Source of the DNA: Acidobacteriota bacterium
Lineage (GTDB): Bacteria > Acidobacteriota > Blastocatellia > Pyrinomonadales > Pyrinomonadaceae
DNA: 64,000 nt
NCBI GenBank assembly: GCA_016713675.1
Contig: JADJOS010000001.1
Location: 1,612,001-1,676,000 of the forward strand
Reading direction: 5' to 3'
The position numbers and the translations under genes were made by a program. Positions 34,226-43,419 of this stretch are shown in pieces. The notes beneath the pieces were generated by a model. The model worked only from the letters and a program-made list of their open reading frames with translations. It had not been told where the DNA came from and ran no database searches. The first letter of the stretch is position 1, and each line of letters starts with the position of its first letter.

Positions 34226-35950
34226 TTAGATCTCAAAAGTTGCATTTTGCAGATAATCCTTCAAATATGCGAGAAATCGTTCAGCATCAGCACCGTCAAC
34301 TACGCGGTGATCGTATGTCAGAGCGAAGTAAGCCATCTGTCTGATCGCGATGTAATCGTCGCCTTCAGGTGAGGTCAAAACCTTCGCACGCTTCTCGATC
34401 GTTCCGACACAAAGAATTGCGACCTGCGGTTGATTGATGATCGGCGTTCCGTATAAACCGCCAAATACGCCCGGGTTGGTGATTGTAAATGTTCCGCCTT
34501 GCACCTCGGCAGGATTGAGCGTGTTGGTCCGGGCACGATCGGCGAGGGCATTTGCACTGACGGCGAGTTGTGCCAGCGTTTGGGTGTCAGCATTTCGAAG
34601 GACCGGAACGATCAAGCCCCAATCGAGTGCGACGGCCATACCAAGATTGATATCGCCTTTGTAAATGATCTGGTCGCCATCGACTTGAGAGTTAACGATA
34701 CGAAATTCGCGTATCGCCGCGGCAACCGCCTGGAAAATAAACGGCATGAATGTCAATTTTGTGCCGTATTTCACCTGGAAGGCATCCTGATTCGCCTTTC
34801 GGAATTTGGCGACATTCGTCATGTCGATCTCATAAACGCTCGTGACATGTGCCGAGGTCTGTTTTGAGAAGGTCATATGTTCGGCGATCTTTTTGCGCAT
34901 CACCGACATTTTTTCAATCCGATCCTCGGTCGTCACCACGGACTGCGGAGGTGTGAACTGCACCTGCGGCTTGGGACGTGAAACAGGAAGTGCCGCCGCC
35001 CCTTTGACAAGCAGATCTTGCGGTCGAAGAGCTGCACCAGTTTCGATGAACGAGAGAATATCGCTCTTCGTAACGCGTCCACTAATACCTGAGCCGGGAA
35101 TCCGAGTGATGTCGACACCGTGTTCCTTGGCAATATTTCGGACCAGCGGACTCGATTTAATTCGGCGGAGTTCGTCGAGGGTGGAGCTGCCGTTCGAACC
35201 TCCGTTCGTTGTCGTCGCGGCGGCCGCTATTTGGGCGACCGGCGTGGGTGTTGGCTCCGTTTTGGGAATCTCAATCGCCACCGCTGAACTACCGACCGCT
35301 GACTGCTGACCGCGAACAGAGCCTGCCGCTCCGACCAGTGCAAGGACCGAGCCAACCTCGACCGTTTCTCCTTCCTGCACATTGATCGCCAGTAGCGTTC
35401 CGGCGGTCGGCGAAGGAACCTCGGCATCTACCTTGTCGGTAGAGATCTCCAGCAGAGGTTCGTCTTTGTCGATCGTATCGCCCACTGACTTCAGCCATTT
35501 TGAAACCGTGCCTTCGGTTATCGATTCGCCCATTTGGGGCATCACGACCTCGGCGGCACCCGCGGTCGAAGCGGCTTCCGGGGCCGCGGCAGGTATCGCC
35601 TCGATTATCGCAGGAACATCCGGAGCTTCTTCGACCATTGCTTCGGGTCCCCCTGACTCGATAATTGTCGGAGCTTCTCCAACCGGAGGCAGATCGGATG
35701 CCACGGATTCGCTTTCTTCACCAACGACCGCAACGACGGTTCCGACCTCGACGGTCTCGCCTTCTTGTGTACGGATCTCGAGCAGAATTCCGGCTCCCGG
35801 GCTCGGGACCTCGGCGTCGACCTTGTCGGTTGAGATCTCGAGTACCGGTTCGTCCTTTTCAACTCGTTCGCCTACAGCTTTCAGCCATTTTGAGACCGTT
35901 CCTTCAGTAATCGATTCGCCCATCTGCGGCATAACCACTTCCATGCTCAT
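34226..35950 (-). CDS. 2-Oxoacid dehydrogenase E2 (dihydrolipoyl acyltransferase)
   Basis: The start is set at ATG 35950, 5 nt after CGGAG. The 574-residue protein has two near-identical lipoyl domains (each VVMPQMGESITEGTVSKWLK, with the lipoyl Lys in EISTDKVDAEVPSP). Pro/Ala linkers separate them. A peripheral subunit-binding domain (SSPLVRNIAKEHGVDITRIPG) follows, and the catalytic domain ends with TYDHRVVDGADAERFL (HxxxDG). The TDKVDAEVPSP form is common in 2-oxoglutarate and branched-chain E2. E1 is not nearby; the E3 component may be lpdA at 45666. Confidence 0.92.
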   Translation of the reverse strand: MSMEVVMPQMGESITEGTVSKWLKAVGERVEKDEPVLEISTDKVDAEVPSPGAGILLEIRTQEGETVEVGTVVAVVGEESESVASDLPPVGEAPTIIESGGPEAMVEEAPDVPAIIEAIPAAAPEAASTAGAAEVVMPQMGESITEGTVSKWLKSVGDTIDKDEPLLEISTDKVDAEVPSPTAGTLLAINVQEGETVEVGSVLALVGAAGSVRGQQSAVGSSAVAIEIPKTEPTPTPVAQIAAAATTTNGGSNGSSTLDELRRIKSSPLVRNIAKEHGVDITRIPGSGISGRVTKSDILSFIETGAALRPQDLLVKGAAALPVSRPKPQVQFTPPQSVVTTEDRIEKMSVMRKKIAEHMTFSKQTSAHVTSVYEIDMTNVAKFRKANQDAFQVKYGTKLTFMPFIFQAVAAAIREFRIVNSQVDGDQIIYKGDINLGMAVALDWGLIVPVLRNADTQTLAQLAVSANALADRARTNTLNPAEVQGGTFTITNPGVFGGLYGTPIINQPQVAILCVGTIEKRAKVLTSPEGDDYIAIRQMAYFALTYDHRVVDGADAERFLAYLKDYLQNATFEI

Positions 35951-36047
35951 AAAAACTCCGTGCGGCAATTAGATATCAATTAGATAGAATACAAGAAAAT
36001 CGGAGGTTAAGAAAACCAGCGCATGTGCGGTTTACGGGGCGGCAGTG

Positions 36048-36461
36048 TCAGATCTTATTTTTTATCGCTATTACGACCTTGTCGAGTCCCGCGATCGTGG
36101 CGGGTATCGCAAATCGGCCGGCAGCTTTTGTGCGAACCTCAACTGTGTTTTTTTCGCCGGCTCCGATCGATTCGATCTCACTCCAGAGGCAGGAATATTT
36201 ACGATATTCAAGACCGTTTTCGTATATTTTGACGATATTTCGTCTTTGTACGACCCAGCTAAACATTGTCACAAGATAGATGATCAAAAATGCGGTCGAG
36301 AGGAAAAAGTAGACAAACCCCTGTCTTAAATAGAAGACGATCATTGTACCCATAAAAAACAGGAACGAGAGTATCACGACAAAAACCCCACGCTGTAGAT
36401 ATGCCGGCTGAATGCCATGAATGGAAATTAGCCTGCCTAAATTTTTATTTTGATCGGACAC
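36048..36461 (-). CDS. Small two-helix membrane protein
   Basis: A 137-residue protein. Two transmembrane helices (about 26-45 and 50-70) are followed by a soluble domain with strands like a bacterial PH domain: IVKIYENGLEYRKYSCLWSEIESI and AGLDKVVIAIKNKI. Its GTG start overlaps the TAG of the DUF4242 gene by one base, so the two are coupled. Function unknown. Confidence 0.7.
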   Translation of the reverse strand: MSDQNKNLGRLISIHGIQPAYLQRGVFVVILSFLFFMGTMIVFYLRQGFVYFFLSTAFLIIYLVTMFSWVVQRRNIVKIYENGLEYRKYSCLWSEIESIGAGEKNTVEVRTKAAGRFAIPATIAGLDKVVIAIKNKI

Positions 36462-36736
36462 TAGGCTTCGGCGGTTGTCGGGTCAATGATGGTTCGGATC
36501 TTAGAAATACGGTTTGCCGGAAATCCGCCACGGGTAGCATGTTCGCGGATCATTTCTTCATTCGGTGCGATATACACACAATAGATCTTGTCGTCAGTGA
36601 CGTAGCTCTCGATCCGGTGGATACTCGGTCCCAGTTCACTTAGCACACTGCAGGATGTTTGAGAGACGGCCCGCAGAGCCTCAGTTGTTGAACCGCCGAC
36701 GCCTGGAATTTCTCGTTCGATCAAATATTTGGGCAT
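36461..36736 (-). CDS. DUF4242 protein
   Basis: A 91-residue ferredoxin-like fold protein starting MPKYLIEREIPGVGGST, with IHRIESYVTDDKIYCVYIAP and EMIREHATRGGFPANRISKI, as in DUF4242. Solved relatives bind nickel in some annotations, but I see no certain ligand set. It is the first gene of a two-gene unit, divergent from the peptidase at 36872. Confidence 0.85.
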   Translation of the reverse strand: MPKYLIEREIPGVGGSTTEALRAVSQTSCSVLSELGPSIHRIESYVTDDKIYCVYIAPNEEMIREHATRGGFPANRISKIRTIIDPTTAEA

Positions 36737-36871
36737 AGATCACCTCTTATTTAGAAAAATTATTCTCAAATAATAACAAACAAACTGATCATGAATGTAA
36801 TAACACTGACAGTTAATATAAAATGGGAAGTGATTTCAAGAACAAATCCAAATCGTCAGGTAGAGATCTAA

Positions 36872-39055
36872 ATGAAAAAGTTTTGTGTTGTCGCCATTGT
36901 CGTCATTTCGTATTCAATTTCAGCATTTGCCCAGCAGCCTCCAATAACCGCCGCTGACTACGCTCGTGCTGAGAAAATGCTTGGTTTTGCCACGGCTCCC
37001 TTTGTAGATCGTGCAGGAGCTCGTCCAACATTTTTGCCGGACGGGCGTTTTTGGTATCGAGTATTGACGGCAACCGGCAGCGAATATGTACTGATTAATC
37101 CGGTTGACGGAACACGAAAGGCCGGTGCGACAATGGCAGACATCGGTGTGACTGCTCCGGCCGGCGGGGGCGGACGTTTTGCCGGGGGCAATGCGGTCAG
37201 ATCGCCGGACGGGAAGAAAGAGGTCTTCATCAAGGACTGGAATCTATGGGTCCGCGACATTGAATCGAAAAAGGAAACGCAATTGACGACCGACGGCATT
37301 AAGGATTTTGGCTACGCCACTGACAATGCCGGCTGGACGCATAGCGACAGGGCAATTCTGCTATGGTCACCTGATTCTAGAAAGATCGCTACATTCCAGC
37401 AGGACCAGCGTCACGTCAGCGACATGTACTTGGTGACAACCAACGTAGGTGCCCCAAAACTAGAAGCCTGGAAATATCCTCTCCCTCAAGACACCGAGAT
37501 CATCAAGATCCACCGAGTGATCATCGAGGTCGACACGGCAAAGATGATCCGTCTGAAGGCCGCTCCGGACGACCGCCGCAGCACGCTGTGCGACGATATC
37601 TCGTGTGCCGGCAGCTTTGATGATAACGAATGGAGTGCTGATGCAAAGACGCTGGCATTTGTGTCGACCTCGAGAGACCACAAGGCGGCAAAATTACGTA
37701 TAGCTGATGCCGCTACCGGCCAGGTTCGCGAGGTAATGGAAGAAGTGGTCGCGACGCAATACGAATCAGGCCAGGGTGCCGTTAACTGGAAGTTTCTGCC
37801 GGCGACCAAAGAAGTGATCTGGTATTCGGAACGCGACGATTGGGGGCATCTATACCTTTACGATCTGACGACCGGAAAGCTCAAGAACCAGATCACAAAG
37901 GGAAACTTTGTGGTCACTCGATTGCTGAAGATGGATGAGGCTGCTCGCGTACTCTATTTCGAGGCAAACGGCCGCGAACCAGGCCGCGATCCTTATTTCA
38001 CACATTTTTATCGTATCAATTTTGACGGCACTGGCCTCGCATTGTTGACCCCAGAGGACGGCAATCATCAGGTGACCATATCGCCGGATGGCAAGTATTT
38101 TGTTGATAATTTTTCGAAGGTGGACGTTCCAAACGTCGCGGTTTTGCGGGATATGACCGGAAAACTGATCGCGAATCTCGAAAAGGCCGAAATCTCTCGC
38201 CTCGCCACAACGGGTTGGAAGCCGGCCAAGCCTGTCACCGTGAGATCAGCGGATGGAAAATGGGATCTATACGGCGTGATGTTCACGCCAACAAACCTCG
38301 ATCCGAAGAAGAAATATCCAGTGATCAACTATATTTACCCGGGCCCGCAAGGCGGTGGAGTCGGGCCGCGTTCGTTTAATGCTTCGCGGAGCGACCATCA
38401 GGCCCTCGCGGAACTAGGATTCGTCGTAGTTGTCATCGACGGAAGCTGCAATCCTGACCGTTCGAAATCGTTCCACGACGCCTGTTACGCCAATATGGTT
38501 GAGAACACGCTAAACGATCAGATCGCCGGATTGAAGGAACTAGCGGCGAAAAATCCGTATATGGACCTGACGCGCGTTGGCGTTTGGGGGCACTCGGGCG
38601 GCGGCTATGCGACGGCGGCGGCGATGTTTCGTTTTCCTGATTTTTATAAGGTTGGCATTTCCGAGTCGGGCAATCATGACAACCGCAACTATGAAGACGA
38701 CTGGGGCGAACGCTACATCGGTTTGATGAAATACGACGCCAACTGGAAATCGAACTATGAGGACCAAGCGACGCAGAATTTTGCCAAGAACCTGAAAGGC
38801 AAGCTCCTGCTCGCCCACGGAGGCATGGACGACAACGTCCCGCCGTATAATACCTATCTCGTCGTTGATGCACTGATCAAAGCAAACAAGGATTTTGACC
38901 TTCTGATCCTGCCAAACGCCCGTCATGGCTACGGCGGAGACAGCTATTACATGATGCGTAGGCGTTGGGACTATTTTGTAAAGAATCTGCTCGGTGTCGA
39001 GCCGCCAAAGGAATACAAGATCATTCCTAAACCGGATCCGAGAATGGCTCAATAG
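36872..39055 (+). CDS. S9 family peptidase (dipeptidyl-peptidase IV type)
   Basis: A 727-residue exported enzyme with signal peptide ending near AFAQQ. An eight-bladed beta-propeller (about 60-480, DPP-IV N-terminal type) is followed by the alpha/beta-hydrolase domain. The catalytic Ser575 is in GHSGGG, Asp653/654 is in GGMDDNVPP and His685 is in NARHGYGG. It cleaves X-Pro or related dipeptides from peptide N-termini in the periplasm. Cysteine pairs in the propeller suggest disulfides. It is a single-gene unit. Confidence 0.95.
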   Translation: MKKFCVVAIVVISYSISAFAQQPPITAADYARAEKMLGFATAPFVDRAGARPTFLPDGRFWYRVLTATGSEYVLINPVDGTRKAGATMADIGVTAPAGGGGRFAGGNAVRSPDGKKEVFIKDWNLWVRDIESKKETQLTTDGIKDFGYATDNAGWTHSDRAILLWSPDSRKIATFQQDQRHVSDMYLVTTNVGAPKLEAWKYPLPQDTEIIKIHRVIIEVDTAKMIRLKAAPDDRRSTLCDDISCAGSFDDNEWSADAKTLAFVSTSRDHKAAKLRIADAATGQVREVMEEVVATQYESGQGAVNWKFLPATKEVIWYSERDDWGHLYLYDLTTGKLKNQITKGNFVVTRLLKMDEAARVLYFEANGREPGRDPYFTHFYRINFDGTGLALLTPEDGNHQVTISPDGKYFVDNFSKVDVPNVAVLRDMTGKLIANLEKAEISRLATTGWKPAKPVTVRSADGKWDLYGVMFTPTNLDPKKKYPVINYIYPGPQGGGVGPRSFNASRSDHQALAELGFVVVVIDGSCNPDRSKSFHDACYANMVENTLNDQIAGLKELAAKNPYMDLTRVGVWGHSGGGYATAAAMFRFPDFYKVGISESGNHDNRNYEDDWGERYIGLMKYDANWKSNYEDQATQNFAKNLKGKLLLAHGGMDDNVPPYNTYLVVDALIKANKDFDLLILPNARHGYGGDSYYMMRRRWDYFVKNLLGVEPPKEYKIIPKPDPRMAQ

Positions 39056-39114
39056 CAGAAACCCAACCGGTGGGGAGTGTGTCATTCGGCCATGGCACAT
39101 TCTCGCTGGTCCTT

Positions 39115-39819
39115 TTAGATCTTCCCCACAGCCTTTTCAAATCTTTCTGCAATATTGATCGCCTTTTGCAGTGTCGGTTCGATCGGACTTGCGTCTGTAA
39201 GGTCGGACATGAGGCTGCTTAGAGAGATCACGCTGTCTGTTGCGTTGACGCGATGATATTTTTTTCGGGCAGTCATGAGGTCGCCGATGAGGTTGGAATT
39301 TTCGCCGTCCAGCATTTCGACGTTTAGGAGTTCCATCAGCGACGGCGTGTCCGACGTTTCAATGGTAAATGCCTTGTCGAAAGGCTCGTGGCCGATGGTC
39401 GTGTCTTCAGAAAAATAGCTCGCGACGTGTTGATAGAACATCTCGGGGCGTTTGATCTCAAAGGAGATCGCTATCGGCAACTGCATCGAAACTTCAATCG
39501 CCGCAAAATGGTACGCCGAGGATTTTCCTTTCGGCACGGAGTAGCGAGTAATTCTGACGGACCGGCCGTCACGAGTGCCGATCATGTCCTTGTTTAAGCC
39601 TCCGGAAGGATGGTCGATCGACATGCCTAATTCGCGGGCGGCAAGTTCCCAACTGTCACGCCGCTTATTGACTATTCCGGCCAGCACGCGTACAAAAATA
39701 TAGCCGCCAATTAAGGTGCCCGCGATGATCAGTACCATAATCATCGCTAACATCACCATGCCCTCTCCAGATGACAATGGTTCTGATTTAGAGAACAATA
39801 TGCTCAGGAAAATGAACAT
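39115..39819 (-). CDS. Unknown membrane-anchored protein
   Basis: A 234-residue protein with one N-terminal hydrophobic anchor (about 20-52). A cytosolic or periplasmic domain follows, with ARELGMSIDHPSGGLNKDMIG, IEVSMQLPIAISFEIKRP, and DTPSLMELLN. The layout resembles the DUF3137 group loosely, but I would not assign it. It is 10 nt past the next upstream gene's stop and belongs to the leftward run that begins at about 42048. Confidence 0.7.
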   Translation of the reverse strand: MFIFLSILFSKSEPLSSGEGMVMLAMIMVLIIAGTLIGGYIFVRVLAGIVNKRRDSWELAARELGMSIDHPSGGLNKDMIGTRDGRSVRITRYSVPKGKSSAYHFAAIEVSMQLPIAISFEIKRPEMFYQHVASYFSEDTTIGHEPFDKAFTIETSDTPSLMELLNVEMLDGENSNLIGDLMTARKKYHRVNATDSVISLSSLMSDLTDASPIEPTLQKAINIAERFEKAVGKI

Positions 39820-39829
39820 CGGCGTGCGG

Positions 39830-40267
39830 TTATTCGTCTAATTTTTTCGTCTCGTCCTCGCTTCCGTCAAAGAGCGAACTGACAGATGTGTGATAAGGCG
39901 GAAGCGACGCAGCTTCGTCAGCCATGTCTTTTTCTAATTTCGCGACGGCGTCGCGGGCACGTTCGAAATCTTCGGATTGTATTTTGAGCGTTAGTTTGCC
40001 GTCTTTGTAGGGCAATTCGTTGAGTTTAGCAAGCGACTTGACGCGGATCTCGACCTTAGCGCCGCGTTTTAGAACGCCTTTTTTGAATTTGACGTCGAGT
40101 ATCTCATCCGTCGCGAGTCGGGCCTCTTTGACGCCGTTCGAGATCAGCCCAAACAGCTTCGACTCAAACTCAAGCACGACCCCTGCGGACGAGAATTTTG
40201 CCACACCATTGATCTGTGACATCCCGCTATCGGTCTTAAATGGAACACTGGTGAAGCTATATTGCAT
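39830..40267 (-). CDS. Unknown soluble beta-rich protein
   Basis: About 145 residues if started at ATG 40267 (MQYSFTSVPFKTDSGM), chosen because this avoids a 35-bp overlap with the YqhA gene; an upstream start at 40309 is possible. The predicted strand pattern FSSAGVVLEFESKLFG, ARLATDEILDVKFKKG and KVEIRVKSL suggests a PH-like domain, with a charged helical tail. The family is unrecognised. It lies between two membrane-protein genes in the same run. Confidence 0.7.
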   Translation of the reverse strand: MQYSFTSVPFKTDSGMSQINGVAKFSSAGVVLEFESKLFGLISNGVKEARLATDEILDVKFKKGVLKRGAKVEIRVKSLAKLNELPYKDGKLTLKIQSEDFERARDAVAKLEKDMADEAASLPPYHTSVSSLFDGSEDETKKLDE

Positions 40268-40274
40268 CGAGTTA

Positions 40275-40784
40275 TTAAAGATCTGCGGCCCTGGTCTCAT
40301 TTTCGTCACCGTGACGTTCGAATTCGGCCTCTTTTTCCTTTTCGCTCACGATCGTCAGAAAGGTCAATGCCGCAGAGACCAGTGCGACCGCAATTCCGTA
40401 ATAGAGAGTATCAAGGGCTGATTCTGACTGGAGCAGTTTCTGGACGAATTTGACTGCCATTACAGGGATCAGCACCACGCCGAATTTCGCTTTCAGCTCG
40501 TTTAGATTTTTAACGGTCATCCAGTCCGGTACAGACAGATCACCGACAAATAGCTCGTACATGCTGACCGAGATGACGATGAGAGCGATCGCGACCAGAA
40601 AGCTGTCTAGACTTTCGAATAAGACATAGAGCGTCGGCGAGTTGGTCTCGGCATGCAAGAACGCCACCTGAAGGACCTTGACGATCTTCTCGGCACCCAC
40701 ATACATCGCCGCGACGGCGCCGATCTGAAGACCAAGCACCGCAACCAACGCCAAATATCGCGACCTCTCAATTAACCATTTCAT
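40275..40784 (-). CDS. YqhA/UPF0114 family membrane protein
   Basis: A 169-residue protein with three or four helices: LALVAVLGLQIGAVAAMYVG, VLFESLDSFLVAIALIVISV, and a C-terminal pair ending TFLTIVSEKEKE. The LFESLDSFLVA...YELFVGDL pattern is diagnostic of UPF0114. Function unknown. It starts 4 nt after the small membrane protein gene upstream. Confidence 0.85.
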   Translation of the reverse strand: MKWLIERSRYLALVAVLGLQIGAVAAMYVGAEKIVKVLQVAFLHAETNSPTLYVLFESLDSFLVAIALIVISVSMYELFVGDLSVPDWMTVKNLNELKAKFGVVLIPVMAVKFVQKLLQSESALDTLYYGIAVALVSAALTFLTIVSEKEKEAEFERHGDENETRAADL

Positions 40785-40788
40785 TGTC

Positions 40789-41046
40789 TTAACCGTGAAC
40801 CTTGGATCTTAAGAGGTATTTCCCGATACCAAACAAACTGATCAACAACCAAAAAAATTCTACTACAAACGCAGGGAAGTTAAAGCTGAAATAGAGCGAC
40901 ACCAATATCAACGACGCCCCGGCCGCATTGAGCAGCGAATAAGAGAGCTGATCGCTTCGTATTCGTCCGAGTTGGAGCAGGACATACGTTACGACGATCG
41001 TCGCGACGCCGACCGTGCCGAGAATGTCGTACCAGGCCCACGTCAT
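40789..41046 (-). CDS. CBU_0592-type small membrane protein
   Basis: An 85-residue protein starting at ATG 41046 (MTWAWYDILGTVGVATIVVT), with three predicted transmembrane helices. The start overlaps the stop of the upstream gene (ATGA). The open frame extends upstream to 41145, but that part is Arg/Lys-rich and lies within the upstream gene. The pattern LGTVGVATIVVTYVLLQLG, NAAGASLILVSL and FVVEFFWLLISL is that of the CBU_0592 family. Function unknown. Confidence 0.8.
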   Translation of the reverse strand: MTWAWYDILGTVGVATIVVTYVLLQLGRIRSDQLSYSLLNAAGASLILVSLYFSFNFPAFVVEFFWLLISLFGIGKYLLRSKVHG

Positions 41047-42048
41047 TTCATTTTGTAAACTCCGCCTTTTGGCCCGACGGCCCAGACAGCTTTCTTTCCT
41101 CTTGTGCCGACGGCGTTGAGGTCTTCCTTGCCAACGACTTTCCAACTCTTTCCGCCGTCACGCGATAAGTCTGTGCCGTTTGTGCCGACGGCGATAAGCG
41201 TATTCTTGTCTATGTATGCCACAGCCGAGCGATAGCCCGATAGGCCCGTCCCGAGTCTCCAAGTCTTTCCCTCCGTCGGTCGTGAACGCCAAATTGTCTT
41301 TCGCTTCGTTAGGTTTCTCGTAATTGCCGCCGACGATGACACCATTGTTTTTGCCTATCATAGCGATGGAAAAGATGCCACTGCCTGACGTTCCACTGAT
41401 TAGCGGCGTCGCCGAACGATTCCATGAACGGCCATTGTCATTGGTAGTTAGTACTTCAGACTTCGTTCCTCCTGTTACGGCAATAGCCGGATGATGCGTT
41501 CCCGTTGTTATAAGACAGCTGCCGCTGGCGGCGAACGCTGCTTGATCTTTTTCCGCGGTGGAGCCGTCGCTTTCAATCGCCTCCCATTTACTGCCTCCGT
41601 AGTTTCGGATAAATAGGTACTTGCCGTCGACAGGGTCGGACATTGCCAGGCAACTGAAATTGTCCCAACAAGCTATCGCATCAAAAAAGGCTTTTTCATT
41701 GGTGTTTTTGAATTCCAATTTCCAGGTCGTTCCGCCGTCGGTGGTTTTGTATATGCGTGACGATTCGCCGTTGCCGATGCTGAGGATGTATGCGGTTTCT
41801 GCATCGAACGCCTCGATATCGCGGAAATCTAGTTTGGCAGCGTCGGGCACTTGGATCACATCCCACTTTTTGCCGCCGTCGATCGTGCGGATGACCGTTC
41901 CGCCGGTGCCGCTGGCCCAAATGACCTTTTCATTTACGACCGAAAGCCCGCGAAAACTCGCGGTCGTGTTGACGGTTTGCTTGACCCACTGAGCATTCGT
42001 AATCGTCGCAAAGATACCAACAAAAACGACGAACTTTACCAGTTGCAT
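41043..42048 (-). CDS. Ycf48-like/BNR beta-propeller protein, frameshifted
   Basis: The start at ATG 42048 has a strong GGAGAG site and a signal peptide (MQLVKFVVFVGIFATITNA). The repeats carry Asp-box-like motifs (TIDGGKKWDV, TTDGGTTWKL, TNDNGRSWNR, SRDGGKSWKV), as in Ycf48/BNR propellers. The frame breaks near 41266 in GGAGGGAAAGACTTGG: removing one A restores DGGKTWRLGTG and continues in frame to 41043. It is either a one-base assembly error in a homopolymer or a real lesion. These proteins assist membrane complexes or are secreted; the role here is unknown. Confidence 0.8.
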
Positions 42049-42097
42049 ATAAACTCTCCGATAATTATTGAGTATTAATACTTTTTCCTGAAAAAGG

Positions 42098-43333
42098 TCA
42101 GTACACCATCCGTGCCCGTATCGTGCCTTTAATGCTCTTGAGTATTTCAAAGGCGTCTTTCGACAGTTTTGATTCGATGTCGAGGATCACGTAGCCGATC
42201 TGATCGTTTGTTCTTAGGACCTGGCCGGTGATGTTGATCTTGTTTTTCGACAAACGCGAGTTGATCTGACCAAGGATGCCCGGGATGTTTCGGTGAATAT
42301 GCAGTATGCGGTGCGTTCCGGCCTGCGGCGAAAGACTCATCGGCGGAACGGTATGCGAGCCCTGCGAATCGCCGAACTCGAGATATTTGATCAGCTTTGC
42401 CGTCACGTCGAGGCCGATATTTGCCTGTGCCTCTTCGGTCGAACCGCCGACGTGCGGCGTGAGAATAACATTCGGCAGATTTTGCAGGACTGAGTAAAAA
42501 GCGTCGCCGCTTTTCTCGGGTTCCTCCGGGAAGACATCGACGGCCGCACCGGCGAGTTTGCCGGACTCGAGAGCATCTTTCAGAGCGTCAAGATCGACTA
42601 CGTCGCCACGGCTGTGATTGATCAAAATGCTGCCTTTTCGCATCGATTTGAGCGTCTCGGCGTTGATCATGTTTCGCGTTGTTTCGTCCGAGGGAACGTG
42701 GAGTGTGACGATGTTCGAATGCTTCAACAATTCGGTGAGTTCGCGAGTTGGTTTTGCGTTGCCGAGCGGCAATTTCGTCGCGATGTCGTAATAGATAACA
42801 TGCAGGCCCATTGCCTCTGCCAGATTTGACACCTGTGAACCGATATTGCCGTAACCGATGATCCCAAGAGTCTTGCCGCGTAGCTCAAAACTGCCTTTCG
42901 ATTCCTTGAGCCATTCACCGCGATGTGCCGCAGCGTTCTTGTCCGATATTTTGCGGATCAGCATCACGCACAGCCCGATCACAAGTTCCGCCACGCTGCG
43001 CGTATTTGCATGAGGGGCGTTAAAAACGGCCACTCCCTTTTCTGTCGCTGCCTTGAGATCGACCTGATTGACGCCGATACAAAAACACCCGATCGCTACC
43101 AATTTGTCGGCCGCAGCAATGACCTTCGCATTGATGTGCGTTTTCGAACGGATTCCGATCAAATGTACAGCCTTCACTGCCGCGATCAACTGAGCCTCGC
43201 TCAAAGCGCCGTTCAACCTCTCGATCTCCAAATAACCGCTAGCATTCATCTCAGCCACCGCCGAGTCAGAAATATTCTCGAGCAAAAGGATCTTGATCTT
43301 GTTACGCGGATACGAAGTGGAACTGACTTTCAT
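42098..43333 (-). CDS. serA: D-3-phosphoglycerate dehydrogenase
   Basis: A 411-residue enzyme of the E. coli SerA length. The NAD-binding motif is GYGNIGSQ (in GIIGYGNIGSQVSNLAEAMG, length 20). The substrate and catalytic residues lie in NHSRGDVVDLDAL (Arg), the Glu near VFPEEPEKSG, and TPHVGGSTEEAQ (His). The C-terminal ACT domain (about 335-411: RILHIHRNIPGILGQINSRL) senses serine in the family. It starts serine biosynthesis from 3-phosphoglycerate. Confidence 0.96.
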   Translation of the reverse strand: MKVSSTSYPRNKIKILLLENISDSAVAEMNASGYLEIERLNGALSEAQLIAAVKAVHLIGIRSKTHINAKVIAAADKLVAIGCFCIGVNQVDLKAATEKGVAVFNAPHANTRSVAELVIGLCVMLIRKISDKNAAAHRGEWLKESKGSFELRGKTLGIIGYGNIGSQVSNLAEAMGLHVIYYDIATKLPLGNAKPTRELTELLKHSNIVTLHVPSDETTRNMINAETLKSMRKGSILINHSRGDVVDLDALKDALESGKLAGAAVDVFPEEPEKSGDAFYSVLQNLPNVILTPHVGGSTEEAQANIGLDVTAKLIKYLEFGDSQGSHTVPPMSLSPQAGTHRILHIHRNIPGILGQINSRLSKNKINITGQVLRTNDQIGYVILDIESKLSKDAFEILKSIKGTIRARMVY

Positions 43334-43419
43334 AAAGCATCAATTGTAACGGCAAAACGGCTTGAGAGGAAACAATTGAGCGTGTAATATTAAGTCGTTC
43401 CACGATCACAAATACCAAC

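Noticed and set aside
39066..39118. Terminator between the S9 peptidase and the gene at 39115
   Set aside because: Only an imperfect stem with wobble pairs and CCTTTTAG follows; too weak to list as a feature.
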